64,000 nt of DNA from Eumeta japonica. Taxonomy: Eukaryota; Arthropoda; Insecta; Lepidoptera; Psychidae. Under the pieces are notes generated by a model that was not told where the DNA came from, ran no database searches, and saw only the letters and a program-made list of their open reading frames with translations. Shown here in pieces: positions 36,243 to 47,075 of the stretch. The first letter of the stretch is position 1, and every line of letters begins with the position of its first letter. Position numbers and translations under genes: made by a program. Where the stretch lies: assembly GCA_005406025.1 (NCBI GenBank), contig BGZK01000212.1:124001-188000 (forward strand), read 5' to 3'.

Positions 36243-37129
36243 AATTAATGTATTAAATTATGTAATGCGAAACAGCCTGGATTTGAATCGAGAATAGAAG
36301 TTGGACTCTCGCAGGTTTCACGATCTTAATCAAGGTTTTATCGAATTGTCGAAAAACTCCACGGGCTGATGATTAATTTTGCATGCTTTTTACTTTCTAC
36401 GATAAATAGAGAAATACAAAAAATGCTCTCTTCCCGCGCTTACAGCGTCAGGATGTTCCCCATTCGTTAGGTATGCTGTACCAAAATCACTCCGCCGTAG
36501 CTAGACCGTTAGGTATTTAAAGCGATCATATTCTAGCTTTCTGTGGAGTTTTGGGGTTCGGCGGCACATTTTTTACAGCCAATTTAATTGCAATATTCGG
36601 CCCAATGAAGTTTCTGCAATTCGAATGATAATAAAGTATAGGCAATTAATTTTGTATGTTATGCTTTATGTCAATTATAAAGAAAGAAAATGTTTAATTC
36701 ACCGAGTTACCTAGGGTTTCGAAATGTTTGAATAAAATAACAGCTCAGAATACACATCTTTAGCACTAGGGCTATCAACGAAAAACTCAGTATAAGACTA
36801 TCTATGATATAGTCCAATCAAACATTATATCATAAAAGTATGGGTTATTAACTCAGATCTCAAATGATAAAAATAATATCAAATAAAATATTAATCTCAA
36901 TAAAATTAATCAGCCCTACGATCGAATTTTCTAAATGCGTTAAGCACTTCGATTCGTCCAAACACGTTCTAAAATGCTAATTGTACAATTTTTTTCAAGT
37001 AAGTAACTTCAAGTAATTACACCTTAAAAATAAAAAACAATAAGCAGATAACACTTTTTACACAATACACAGTGAAATAAAATAATATACAATGAAATTA
37101 AATGAAACGTGAGCAGTAAAATATTATTG
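36243..37129. other. Non-coding stretch
   Basis: No gene or repeat signal recognised. Confidence 0.4.
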
Positions 37130-37366
37130 TTAAGCATTTAAAACATAACTATCATTATCGTGTAGTACAAGATTTCCTATTAGTCTAAGATCCGAAGTAA
37201 GATCGTCTTTCACTATTGTATCAAGCAGATGAAAGTGATATTTTATCGAATGAAATAAGTTTCTGAACGAGCTAGCACCGATGCCGCCTGCTCTTTTCTC
37301 TTGTACTGGAGAAATCAACTTTGGCTGAAACATTAAAGTTTCAAGTGGAAATGGTTGAACTAACAA
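37130..37366 (-). CDS. Unidentified ORF whose relative flanks the hAT at 39841
   Basis: A 78-codon frame with no family I recognise. Part of it (SIKYHFHLLDTIVKDDLTSD) has a relative in the two flanks of the second hAT: SIRYHFHLP (39815-39840) and DTIVKEDFTSDLLL (43851-43893). The differences are K/R, L/P, D/E and L/F, mostly conservative, so the sequence has been copied as protein-coding DNA. It may be the C-terminal end of a larger mobile-element or repeated host protein. It lies divergently from the XPG-like pseudogene starting about 110 bp away. Whether it is translated is unknown; the ATG is only the first in the open frame. Confidence 0.45.
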   Translation of the reverse strand: MLVQPFPLETLMFQPKLISPVQEKRAGGIGASSFRNLFHSIKYHFHLLDTIVKDDLTSDLRLIGNLVLHDNDSYVLNA

Positions 37367-37474
37367 CTATAAATGTTGAGATCGTCGATGGATTTTATTA
37401 ATTGCACTTGATCGGATCTACGATACCTTATACATTCGAAAAAATTGCGGAGTCAATACTTATTAAACTTTGTT

Positions 37475-38607
37475 CACCACATGCGAACTAAATACATTTA
37501 ATTTTTGATCGATATTTTTCACCCTCAATCTAAGATTCAGAACGGTAGAATCAATCGGATTCGATATTCCGTTCAAAATTTCAGATCCTCAACAAACTAG
37601 ACCTACAGATTTCTTGAAAAATTAGAAAAATTATCGTTTCAAAGAGGCTTTGATACAATTTTCGACTTACTATTGGGATAATGACTATTTAGAAAAAATA
37701 ATTAAAGAAAAAAAATATTTTTTTGACAGTGGAAAAACATTGTTGTTCGCATCATACTCAACAAAATGGCGTGGTAAAAATGAAAGAAAATGATTACGAA
37801 TGTTTTCACGAAGAGGCGGATACGAGAATAGGTTTTCACGCTTACAAGGTAGCAACAGATTCGAAAATTTTAATCAAATCAGTAGACAATTTAATAATTT
37901 TACTTGGCAACGTGCACAAAATTCAAAACTCTCAAATTTGGCTTGCAAAGAAAAAAATAGTAATGACCATAATTGCATAAATTGTACAGAATTTTCATCA
38001 AAATTGGGATCCGATCAATGCCTAGATCTACCTGTTTTTCATGTATATATTGGTTCCGATTACACCTCAGCTTTCTAAGACAAAGGAAAAATTAGACCAT
38101 TTTCTATTTTCGAAGAACCAAACGTATAAACATTTGCTTCTTTAATTGATGAAGCTGATATTTTTGTCCTTGAAAAATTGAATGTAATTCAAGAATTTAC
38201 CTCAGCCATATATGGTATTAAAAACTGTAACAAAGTAAACAACACCAGATACCAAATATTTGTTAAAACAAATCTGCAAATGAAGATAATTATAATTTCC
38301 TTACAAAGTTAGAAGTTTTGGTTGGAACACAATACCACCATGCCGGGAATCACTCAAACAAAAAAACTTACGCACTATTTATCTAAATTCAACGTGGTTA
38401 AATGCAACTGACTCAAATTGTGTAAAATTAAACCCTAAAAATTGTGGTTAGTTCCTAGATGGTCATTTAATACCAAAAGGTTTTTATAAAGATCAGACAC
38501 CTTTGAAAATAAACTATATTTAAAAAATTACGGAAAAAGAAAATGAAGAAGCTTCTTCTGACTTGGAAAATGATACAACTTCAGGCGATTCTGATACTAA
38601 ATATTAA
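37475..38607 (+). pseudogene. XPG/FEN1-like (PIN-type) nuclease pseudogene of a mobile-element-like family
   Basis: The forward frames successively give a degenerate N-terminal part (DRYFSPSI, about 37515), then ECFHEEADTRIGFHAYKVAT (about 37800-37855), SVDNLIILLGN (about 37882-37915), and GSDYTSAF (about 38052-38075), ending with acidic residues EENEEASSDLENDTTSGDSD before a stop at 38605-38607. The triplet of blocks EEADT, DTDVL and GxDYxSAF is that of a metal-dependent XPG/FEN1-like nuclease. In this copy the second block has lost residues (SVDNL instead of SVDTDVL). Similar genes occur in large copy numbers in invertebrates and in Academ-type transposons, but I cannot assign this copy to a transposon. 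At least four frameshifts are needed. Confidence 0.65.
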
Positions 38608-38640
38608 TTAATTATTACTATGTTTTGTAATGTCACTTAT

Positions 38641-39051
38641 TGCACGACTCATAATGCGAAGCATTAAGAAGTGCTCTACGAACGAATAATTTTTTTTCCT
38701 CAATTTCGTAACTTTTTTCATCAATAACACGATTAATAATTCATGTAATTTTATTAACCTGTGCACTATTTGATAGATAATTTAATGAAGATTAATTCTA
38801 TCACTGGTTCAAATCGATTTAACATAATACAATTAGAAAAAACTATCAAAATAGTCAAAAGAAATTTCCTGTCAATCAACACTTTTTTCGTTCCGGACAC
38901 GATAGCGAGCGTAAAAATTCACTAATTTGATCCATTTTTTTTTTAATAGCTTTAGATCCACTGTCCGGAGATTGGTATTGAAAATGGTTAACTTGATTTG
39001 TGTCGTTTAATAGTTATTAACAAAAAACGAATGAACATTATGAGTCGTGCA
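38641..39051. mobile_element. Small element with 16-bp perfect inverted ends
   Basis: TGCACGACTCATAATG (38641-38656) is exactly inverted at 39036-39051. The 411-bp span is AT-rich and non-coding and begins only 33 bp after the end of the XPG-like pseudogene. It may be a non-autonomous transposon or one end structure of the element that carried the pseudogene. No clear target duplication was seen. Confidence 0.55.
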
Positions 39052-39515
39052 CTTTTGGATTTTCCAAATATTTTAATGTATTTATTGTTCAATATTTTTT
39101 TTTAATTTCCTACTAAACATGTATTAATATTTTTTAAGAATATTGTTATTTTGCTTGTTATAGAAACATTTTTCGTTGCCACTTTTACATATGCCGAGTT
39201 TTCCAAAAGTTCAATAAAAAAAGTAATTGAAATTAATAAAAGAATCTTTCATCTATTCCAAAAAATTGCTTTATAGTAAATTCGTTCATTGTTGTCTGTA
39301 TTATGAGTGTGAATCCTGCACACTCTCTTAGAGTTTACGGTGCCTGTGCGCACAGCTGTAATACTTTGTCGTTTTCTATAGTGGTGAATAGCACGCGCAA
39401 TGTATCTCTGTCTAACAGTTTTTCTCGCTTCGTTTTTTTCAATTTAAAAGTCTTACAACTCGTATCTATGAACAAATTTTCCCGAGAAATCTTATAGGAT
39501 ATTAAAAGTTATTAG
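39052..39515. other. Non-coding stretch
   Basis: AT-rich, with no supported gene; the frame at 39303-39497 has no recognisable motif. Confidence 0.4.
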
Positions 39516-39539
39516 AATAACGTAGTATACTACGTTATT
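39516..39539. repeat. 24-bp perfect palindrome
   Basis: AATAACGTAGTA is followed directly by its reverse complement, with no spacer. A single isolated copy; purpose unknown. Confidence 0.85.
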
Positions 39540-40213
39540 TGTAATTTAATTGTTTTCATTTTAAACCGGTCTCGATTGGTTGACAGAAGAGTGCAATTAT
39601 TTATTTCAACTTACCCTTTTGAACGCAGCTGCCAGGCAATAGGGACCAGAAAAATGTAAGCTACTGAGGTGATGTATATTGTGTATGTGATAAACGTTCC
39701 ACTGGAGTTTTGAAATTTTAAAAAATATCATTTTTTATAATTTTCATTAATTATAACCATGAACATTTTTAGGGCGTTGCCTTATCAAATTATGTTCAAA
39801 ACTTATTCCACTCGATAAGGTATCACTTTCATCTGCCCGACCAGGGCCGCGCCGACTCCCCAAAGCGCCTGTGTGCGAAACCTATGAAGCGCCTCTTTTT
39901 TCACGAATCTTAACGTTTCAACTTATTTTTATTACTTATTTGTTAACTTTGACCGAAATAAATGTTCTCTAGTTTTATATAAATAGATAATATTTTCCTA
40001 AATAGGTAAAACCAGTTCATATCCGCTTGCCAATTACTGCGAATTAAATTTTTACATACTTTATTTATGATGTTCTATCTAATCGTATACTTATATATTA
40101 ATAACAAAATAACTGACTTTTTTCTAATAATACTAATTTAACTATTACGTATGCTATGTTAATAAAACAACAAGAGTCTAAAATGTGTAAGAATATAAAT
40201 AAACATATTTAAA

Positions 40214-43200
40214 TTATATTATTTCCACTCTTCTAGCTTTTTTATTTGCGAAATCTTTAATAGTTTCGTGTATGTCTATACGGTCTAATATGGCCGCCTC
40301 TATGGATATTGTTACTAAGTTTGTTAATCTTTTCTGGCTCATTGTTGAGCGCAGGTAATTTTTTATTAGTTTTAATTTAGAAAAGGACCTTTCCGCGCTT
40401 GCTATGGTAACTGGCATTGTTAGCAAAATTCGTAATGCTATTGTGATGTTAGAGCATACAGCTGTCAAACTGTTTAATATATAAATTCGAGAATTTTCAC
40501 CACGTCATTTTTTAATTTTTTGGAAAAAGACTGACAAGACATAATTTCTTCACACAAATCATCGGCGTTAATGTCCAATGAATCATTTGCAGTAAGTTTT
40601 TCCTGCAAACGATGACAGCCAATTCTTAATTGAGTTTGTTCTTGGTCATCACTTAGTTTAAATAAAAAATTTAACCCGTCATTTTGATTATTCAATAAAT
40701 TAAATCTTTCGTCTACGGAGGATAAAGCTTGATCCAATATATAAAAAAAATACATTATTTTAAAAGCGATTTTCGGATCATTTATAGTGTGGTCTTCGTG
40801 TTCATAATCAAAACTCTTTGGAGTCTTACGACGTCTTAGGGGTCTGGAGCTGAAAGTTTCAAATTCAGCCTCGACATCTAATTTTTCGGCAATTTTTATG
40901 GCATCATTTACAATTTCTTCAAAATTTAGGTCGGTTCTAATTTTTGTTAAAAACTTCTTTAATTCTGTTAAAGCATCTAAAGCAACTTGTATATTCATAT
41001 CCATGGACTGCAGAATTTTGCTCACAAAATTTACTTTTGTCAATACTATATGCCATATATTTAGTGAACAAATGAATGAAAAGGAGCATATTTTTTCTGC
41101 TAGACATTTAGCGTCATATTTTGCCTTCTGATCATATGATACACCATTTGATATTTCATATAATGCATCATAAATTTCTGGTAAATTTGTAAACAGCGGT
41201 TTGATAGCATCTATTCTGCTTGACCATCTTGTTTCAGACAATGGTTTTAATGTCAGATTCATGACATATTTTTTTAATAAGTCCCATCTTTTGGTAGAGG
41301 ATGAAATATATTTATATAATTCTTGCACTATACTAAAAAATCCAGTTGTATGATGATTGAGATTGGCAGCGTCGTTTACTATCAAATTTAAATTATGACT
41401 AGCGCACGGTACATAGAAAGCGCGGGGATTTCAATTCAGCAATCTTTTTTGAAGACCATTATTCTTACCGCGCATATTTGATCCATTATCATAGCCCTGT
41501 CCCCTTAAGTTGTTTATGTCCAAATTAATTTTGTCTAGTTTTTCTATTATAAGTGACGTTAATCCAGCGCCAGTTGTATCGATAATTGGACAGAAGGCTA
41601 GGAAATGCTCCCATATTTCCAACTTTCTAGTTTCTGTTTTATAATCTTATTTTAATACTAATTTGCTCTACGTGTGAAACGTCAGAAGTACAATCCAGTA
41701 TTATTGAAAAATATTTATTAATTTTACATAAATTTAAAATAAATTGTTGAATTTGGTTACCGAGTATGTAAATGATTTCATTTTGGATCTTATCTCCGAG
41801 ATAAGTCGGCATATTTTTGAAATCCGAATCATTTGTTACGCGTCGTATGTGTTCAGTCATTGAAAGATCAAATTTTCCTAACGTTTCAATGCATTTTAAA
41901 AAATTACCATTGTTACGATCGTATAATCTTTTGCTTTGGCCACGAAAAGCCATATTTTGTGTACTTAGAAATTGGACCACATATATTATTCTTTTGATTA
42001 CATCGTACCAGCGCTGCTTTTCAACCTCTAAAAGTTTTTGTTGTATACTATCAATAGTGTTTTTATTTTTAAGAGCGTAACACAAATCTGTCCATTTTTT
42101 ATAATTATTGAAATGAACAGAACTTTTCTCATGTCTGCTGCGATACAAAGCTAGATGTTGCCAATCACTAGCTCCGTCGCAGAAATTATTTTTATGTTTT
42201 GATTCAAATAGCTTGCAACAGAAGCAATGAACGGCATTTTTGGACACTGAATACAGCAGCCACTCTCTGTGATACTTTTCACCGTTTCCTAAATGCCTTT
42301 CATAATAATACTCGGAAAATTTTCACCCCGAAGAATCACGCGGAAAATTATATTGCTTAATTTGTTTAATCGGATTTTCTGTTAGATACTGGATTAAAGT
42401 AGCATTTAAAACTTCTGGCCAGAGTCCAGGGTCATCTTTGGAAAAAGTTGGTATTAGTGACGATAATCGTCTTGGCGGTGACGGTGGTGTATCAGCAGTA
42501 TCAGGCAGAGGCACGGACGTAACTTCGGCGGCATGATCTTAAATTAAAGACAGACAAACAAAAACATAATATTGTTCGTACATATCTAATCTACTTGTCT
42601 GAATAAACTGATTTATCTATCAATGAATAATCATGTATAATAAATATAGGTAAATAAAATAAATAAATAAATGAATATTTCTCGACAATTAAACTCCGCC
42701 GTTTAGTCCCAAACTAAGCAGGGCTTGTAATTATGGATACTAGACAACTGACGTGCAAATGTGCTTTATAGCATTTTAAATTTGAATTTGAAATACTACT
42801 AATATACTTATTTCTGCAAATAAATACATATTACATATACACAAACACAAAGTTTTTTTTAAAACACCTTGTGGGAATCGAAGCCATAATTTCCGGTAGC
42901 GATTAGTTGTATAAAATAAAATTGTCACGGCACCTATCCGCCACATACAATCAGTGAGGCGTTTCGACGATTAAGAAAAAGACTGACGGGAATTAAAAAA
43001 GAAAAGTGTTTTTTTATCTTGACATCACAAACAGACTAAAAATATATTTATTTGTACAGAAATTACATGAAGCACATACCACTATATGAAGCGTTTTTTG
43101 AATCAGATTCTACAACACCTTCATCGATAACATGACTGGTGTCTGTCTCTAATGATTCTTTGGAAGTGGATGGTAGAGCCGTAAAATATTTATTTATTTT

Positions 43201-43299
43201 AGATGTATTTTTATCACGTTCTTCTTCTTGTTTTCTTTTCCTTATTAAATTCTGGTAACCAGATAATTTCTTTTTTTTATCTTGATTACTATCACTCAT
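40214..43299 (-). pseudogene. hAT transposase pseudogene, ZMYM1-like (TTF-type zinc finger, DUF4371, hAT dimerisation)
   Basis: Exon 1 (43299 to about 43083) encodes a lysine-rich start MSDSNQDKKKKLSG and ends at a GTATGT donor. Exon 2 is entered near 42540 (TTTAATTTAAG) and reads through a TTF-type zinc finger (HCFCCKLFESKHKNNFCDG ... HLALYRSRHEKSSVH) and the DUF4371 region (FSIILDCTSDVSHVEQISIK, then LRGQGYDNGSNMRGKNNG). The long middle frame (41385-40474) follows. The C-terminus contains the hAT dimerisation motif TIASAERSFSKLKLIK. The damage is light: a TGA at 42323-42325, a frameshift near 41635, a TGA at 41431-41433 and a frameshift near 40470. This is a recently inactivated copy; close relatives may still be active in the genome. 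Confidence 0.9.
42650..42965 (-). mobile_element. tRNA-derived SINE in the hAT transposase intron
   Basis: Read on the minus strand it has a GGCTTCGATTCCCACAAGG segment (polymerase III B-box like), then a body with TAGTATCCATAATTACAAGC and GCTTAGTTTGGGACTA, and a (TTTA)n tail at the low-coordinate end. The same body landmarks occur in the SINE at 49890-50115, so both are one family. Its place inside the intron of the hAT gene shows it inserted after, or together with, the hAT's spread. Confidence 0.75.
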
Positions 43300-43852
43300 C
43301 GTGAAAACACGTTAAACCAATCAGTAACACACAAACTATTTATTGTTTTTAGTGCTAGAACTTCTTATTATAAAAAAATAATGCGCACCTTGCCCATACT
43401 TTCGAAAGAATGACTGTTCAATCATTGGTTTTGGCTCTCTCGTTTCTTAAAGTCGGGCTGTCGGGGAATCCCCGTGACCCCACCCCGCTTGCGTCGTAAG
43501 CATCGCATCGGTCGAGTTGCGTTCATAAACTCATTCAAATAAACTCATGGCGGCTCTTTTGATTTTAACGCTGAGCTCGTAATAATTGTAAACTAAAACC
43601 CAAAACGTAAAATTAAACCACACACGCGAATATTATCTCGGGAGACTCGTACAATAAGCGCAATATTATGTTTTGTTGTTTACAAGGCATTTGTTGCGCC
43701 TGTTATACCTACTTACTTATCGATACTCCACTACAAAGAAATATGTTGTTGTGTAAGTATAACAAAAATAATTTCGATAGCGGCGCCCCTATTGTCTTAG
43801 CGCCTGTGTGCGTCGCACACTTCGCACACAGGGGCGGCGCGGCCCTGCCCGA

Positions 43853-44325
43853 TACAATAGTGAAGGAAGATTTTACTTCGGATCTACTACTATATATTTA
43901 AACCGTACTTATTTCAGCAAATTATTTATTAGGTGACTTTATTACAATGTTTTATTTTTGTGTATCAGAACTACCTCTAGGGACAGGAGTTCAATTTTCA
44001 ATGAAGCCAGGAGTTTAACCTGATCTCTTTGGAGATGGAGCCCCACTTGGGAACCATGTAACCCTCGACGAACAGTCCTGATACCTATTAGACCTGCTCG
44101 TCTACCTTCGCTATTTTTAAATATGACATCACTGAGATAGATCAAATGCAAAAGGAGAAATTTTATAACTCGGTTAACAAACTTTATTTTAAAATCAGGG
44201 ACAGATCCCGGGAGCCAGTGCTCATTCAGGCGAATGAATTGCTAGCCTGAAAGATAACTAGTTATTAAGAAATCTGTAAACACGAAAGGAAACATATGAA
44301 TAAATATTTAATATTTTCTTCCCTG
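43853..44325. other. Non-coding stretch with a weak minus-strand frame
   Basis: The first 50 bases are the right flank of the hAT (relative of the ORF at 37130). A frame at 43942-44151 has no recognisable content. Confidence 0.35.
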
Positions 44326-44559
44326 CTAATCACCGTCCGTGATCTTTTCAATGAACTGCTGAGACCCCTTCAAAACCCGACCTCGACCCTCGTGGTTCAA
44401 AAATCCACTTGCCTTTCGCGTATCCCAAAACGATTCCCTCGCCCGCGCGCCTAGCTCAACATCGACGTATCCTACCACGCTCGCCGGTATTGTTTTCCCT
44501 TCAATTGTTTTTGTAAGGACAAATGCAGGTTTTTCTTCTTTTTTTTTACCTAGAGACAA
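44326..44559 (-). CDS. Unrecognised 77-codon ORF
   Basis: The frame reads MSLGKKKEEKPAFVLTKT and continues with a mixed, non-repetitive composition (GKTIPASVVGYVDVELGARA) and a charged end. It has no recognised domain. No splice border or promoter is visible. Its composition is more protein-like than most frames in the window, which is the only reason to record it; it may be chance. Confidence 0.2.
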   Translation of the reverse strand: MSLGKKKEEKPAFVLTKTIEGKTIPASVVGYVDVELGARARESFWDTRKASGFLNHEGRGRVLKGSQQFIEKITDGD

Positions 44560-46469
44560 TTACGCGAAAGTGCACATATTGTCATTTGTAACATTTATAT
44601 TAAGACACACACGAAAATTCATTCGAACTTAAAAAATAAATATATAAAATTGTAACCCAATTCACGCCATAAATTAAAATAATCATCTTTGATAAAATAA
44701 TTAAATAAAATAAAATCGCCTACCAATGAGTATCAATAAATCAATAAAAGAAATCAACCATTAAACCTAAACAGTCAAATAAAGTGATAACTCATATTTC
44801 ACCTAATTAATTATAAACAAATATATCACCAACTCATTTCTAATCAATCAAATCATCGGTACTTCGCCTAATCATCTAAATCAAAGTAAACAAATATCAC
44901 ACCTAATTCCATTCATAAGGTCAATCATAATCATATCCAATAATACATCTCATGATATTAACCATAAATTGTCCCCATATCAAGATGTGAACAAAACATA
45001 ATAACACAATACGTGTAGTGAAATGTATATAAATTTATAATAAAATCTCAAATTTAATATTATCGGACACTCAAATTAGGGCCAATTTCTTATAGCATAA
45101 GATTTTACGCATGGTTAAACGTGCCTTTAAACAATGACACTGACATGACAATTCATGTCCACCGAAACTCGTTTTGCTTACAATGATTTTTTTCATTTAT
45201 TTTTTTTTATATACTTATATAAAAACGCGTTAGTCGAACTAAAGACATCCAAAACAAAAGACTGTTTTTTTTTAGTTATTATTTCCAACGACACATGCTT
45301 GTCAATAGGAATAAGTTATACTGAGTTTCTGTAAACTCTAAATATATTTTACTATTTTTTTGTAAGCCTAGATATCCGTTTCCATACGAATTATATAGGA
45401 AATTTTTTGGCTACTGTCCTCATAATTTTAAAACTTTTAAGACAATGTAAAACTTCCATTCCTATTTTGATAACGATCTGATTTCAACCCCGATTTTTCT
45501 AATGCCTTTCTATAGCTACTTATTCATAGTTCTTGTGAATTAATAAATATTAAGTTGTATAGTCACTTATGATCTTTATTTTAAATATAAATCTAACGTT
45601 CAAAAGTTGTGATCGAAACCAAAAGAAACTGCCCTTAGTTCTACTTCATGAAAATGACTACAGACACTTTATAGGGAAAAATAAAGTTTTTCCGCGGTTG
45701 AAAGATGTTGGGAATTTTACTGTAGTGCTAACAGTCTGTTAAGAAAACATCAGTGTAGTGATTCTCGGGTCATGTGATCCAGTATCTCACGTGACAGTGG
45801 GGAAAAATATCTGACGAAAACAGCGAAATCCTTATTCTCAGACATACATTGTTAGAGTAATAGGTTACCTAAAATATGTAATTAAGTCATATGAGTCAAG
45901 AATCACCCCCTCGAAGTCTTCCAATATCCACGATGAGAACGTTTTACGAAATTCAAGTTTGTCTACAATGTTTTCATCGTTGTTAATACAAACTATTAAT
46001 TATTAATTTTAATTATTAATTATTTATTATTAATTTTCGTAAAATCACATATGCAAGCTAGAAAAATAATTAGCGATACAAGCTATCAGGATTCGTGCCC
46101 GCATCTCCTGTGCCACAAGAAACCTTATTGATGACCAGGACATTAATAGACATAAAACTAAAAAAAAACATTATATTTTTTAATATTAAAAACCGGCTTT
46201 AAATTCTATTTCTAGAATCAGAGTTACTATAAACGTTTTCACGCCTTCAGTTAATATTACCTGAATCAAACCAAACATTTTGTTTTGTTTGACTCTTGTG
46301 ATGTTGAAATTGTTGTTATTATACGAGTCATTATAAAAGTGATTGTAAAAGCTAACAGCTCCCGACCATAAATTTCATCGGACTCAGTTAATTGAATAGA
46401 AGTGGATTATAATCGTATGTAAAATAAATCCTATGTTAGAAGTGTGTTTGTTTGTTTTTCATTATTTTA
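44560..46469. other. AT-rich stretch without supported gene
   Basis: Very AT-rich in its first part (44590-45060), then plain non-coding sequence. Nothing recognisable. Confidence 0.4.
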
Positions 46470-47075
46470 TACAGCAATGAAGTACAGATGGACTATCACT
46501 TTTTTTTGGTTGCCATCTTGAGGTTTGCACGTCTATCTATTATTTTTCGTATAAACTGTTCAGTAGTTTTTGATTATTTTCGTAAGCTAATACCATCAAC
46601 ATTTCACTATTTTTTGTTCTTATTCCTGAGGAATACGAATCCAGTAATACTTCTCCGGCTCTTCTTTACCTCGATCAAGCATTGAAATCTCCTATTATTA
46701 TTAAATGATGTGCTTTTTTATTACATCTGTCCGTATAAAATAGAAGGACTCATTTCTGATCTACTGAATTTTTCAGTTGAGGAGTAGCCTTAGACAATTG
46801 ACCACTTTTCATTTTTAGGCAGTAGAGTTAGATCAAATACGTTCAGAATTCCAATAAATTCTTCAATGTGTCGTTTCAATCCTATCTTTGTCACAAATCC
46901 TGTTCCACATTGGTCTGGCGTTTCTCTTTTGTAATTTCCATGGCCTTTTATCTTCTTTCCTAGATGTCGTACTTCACTTTCATTCGTTTTTTAGGAGAGC
47001 ATATGATATGTTACAATGTGTATTATATCTTCGTTTTAACGACTTTTGTTTAAAAAGAGTATGTCGTTGACTTTT
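46470..47075 (-). pseudogene. RTE-like LINE endonuclease fragment
   Basis: The minus strand in shifting frames reads GTGFVTKIGLKRHIEEFIGI (about 46905-46850), NEKWSIV, then IIIGDFNA (about 46700-46680), the endonuclease GDFNA motif, and SGIRTKNSEMLMVLAYENNQ with the tail LLNSLYEK. This follows the order of the RTE-clade endonuclease (G-DFNA, then the GIRNKNGEML-type segment). It is interrupted by several stops and lacks the reverse transcriptase, which would lie at lower coordinates. It belongs to the same general LINE type as the copies at 23330 and 29590, but not necessarily the same element. Confidence 0.7.

Larger units (their letters stand above)
39841..43847 (-). mobile_element. hAT element (ZMYM1/DUF4371 type), near full length
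   Basis: The ends are CAGGGCCGCGCCG at 39842 and its exact reverse complement ending at 43847. An 8-bp sequence, CTGCCCGA, occurs at 39833-39840 and at 43845-43852, consistent with a hAT target duplication although it overlaps the last 3 bases of the right terminus, so the borders are uncertain by 1-4 bp. The element length is about 4.0 kb. A related uninterrupted sequence at 37187-37265 (minus strand) shows the unoccupied site. Confidence 0.93.

Noticed and set aside
40898..41131. Plus-strand ORF inside the hAT gene
   Set aside because: Shadow of the hAT transposase on the opposite strand.
39833..43852. A perfectly clean 8-bp target duplication for the hAT
   Set aside because: CTGCCCGA matches on both sides but overlaps the right terminus by three bases, so the borders are left uncertain by 1-4 bp.
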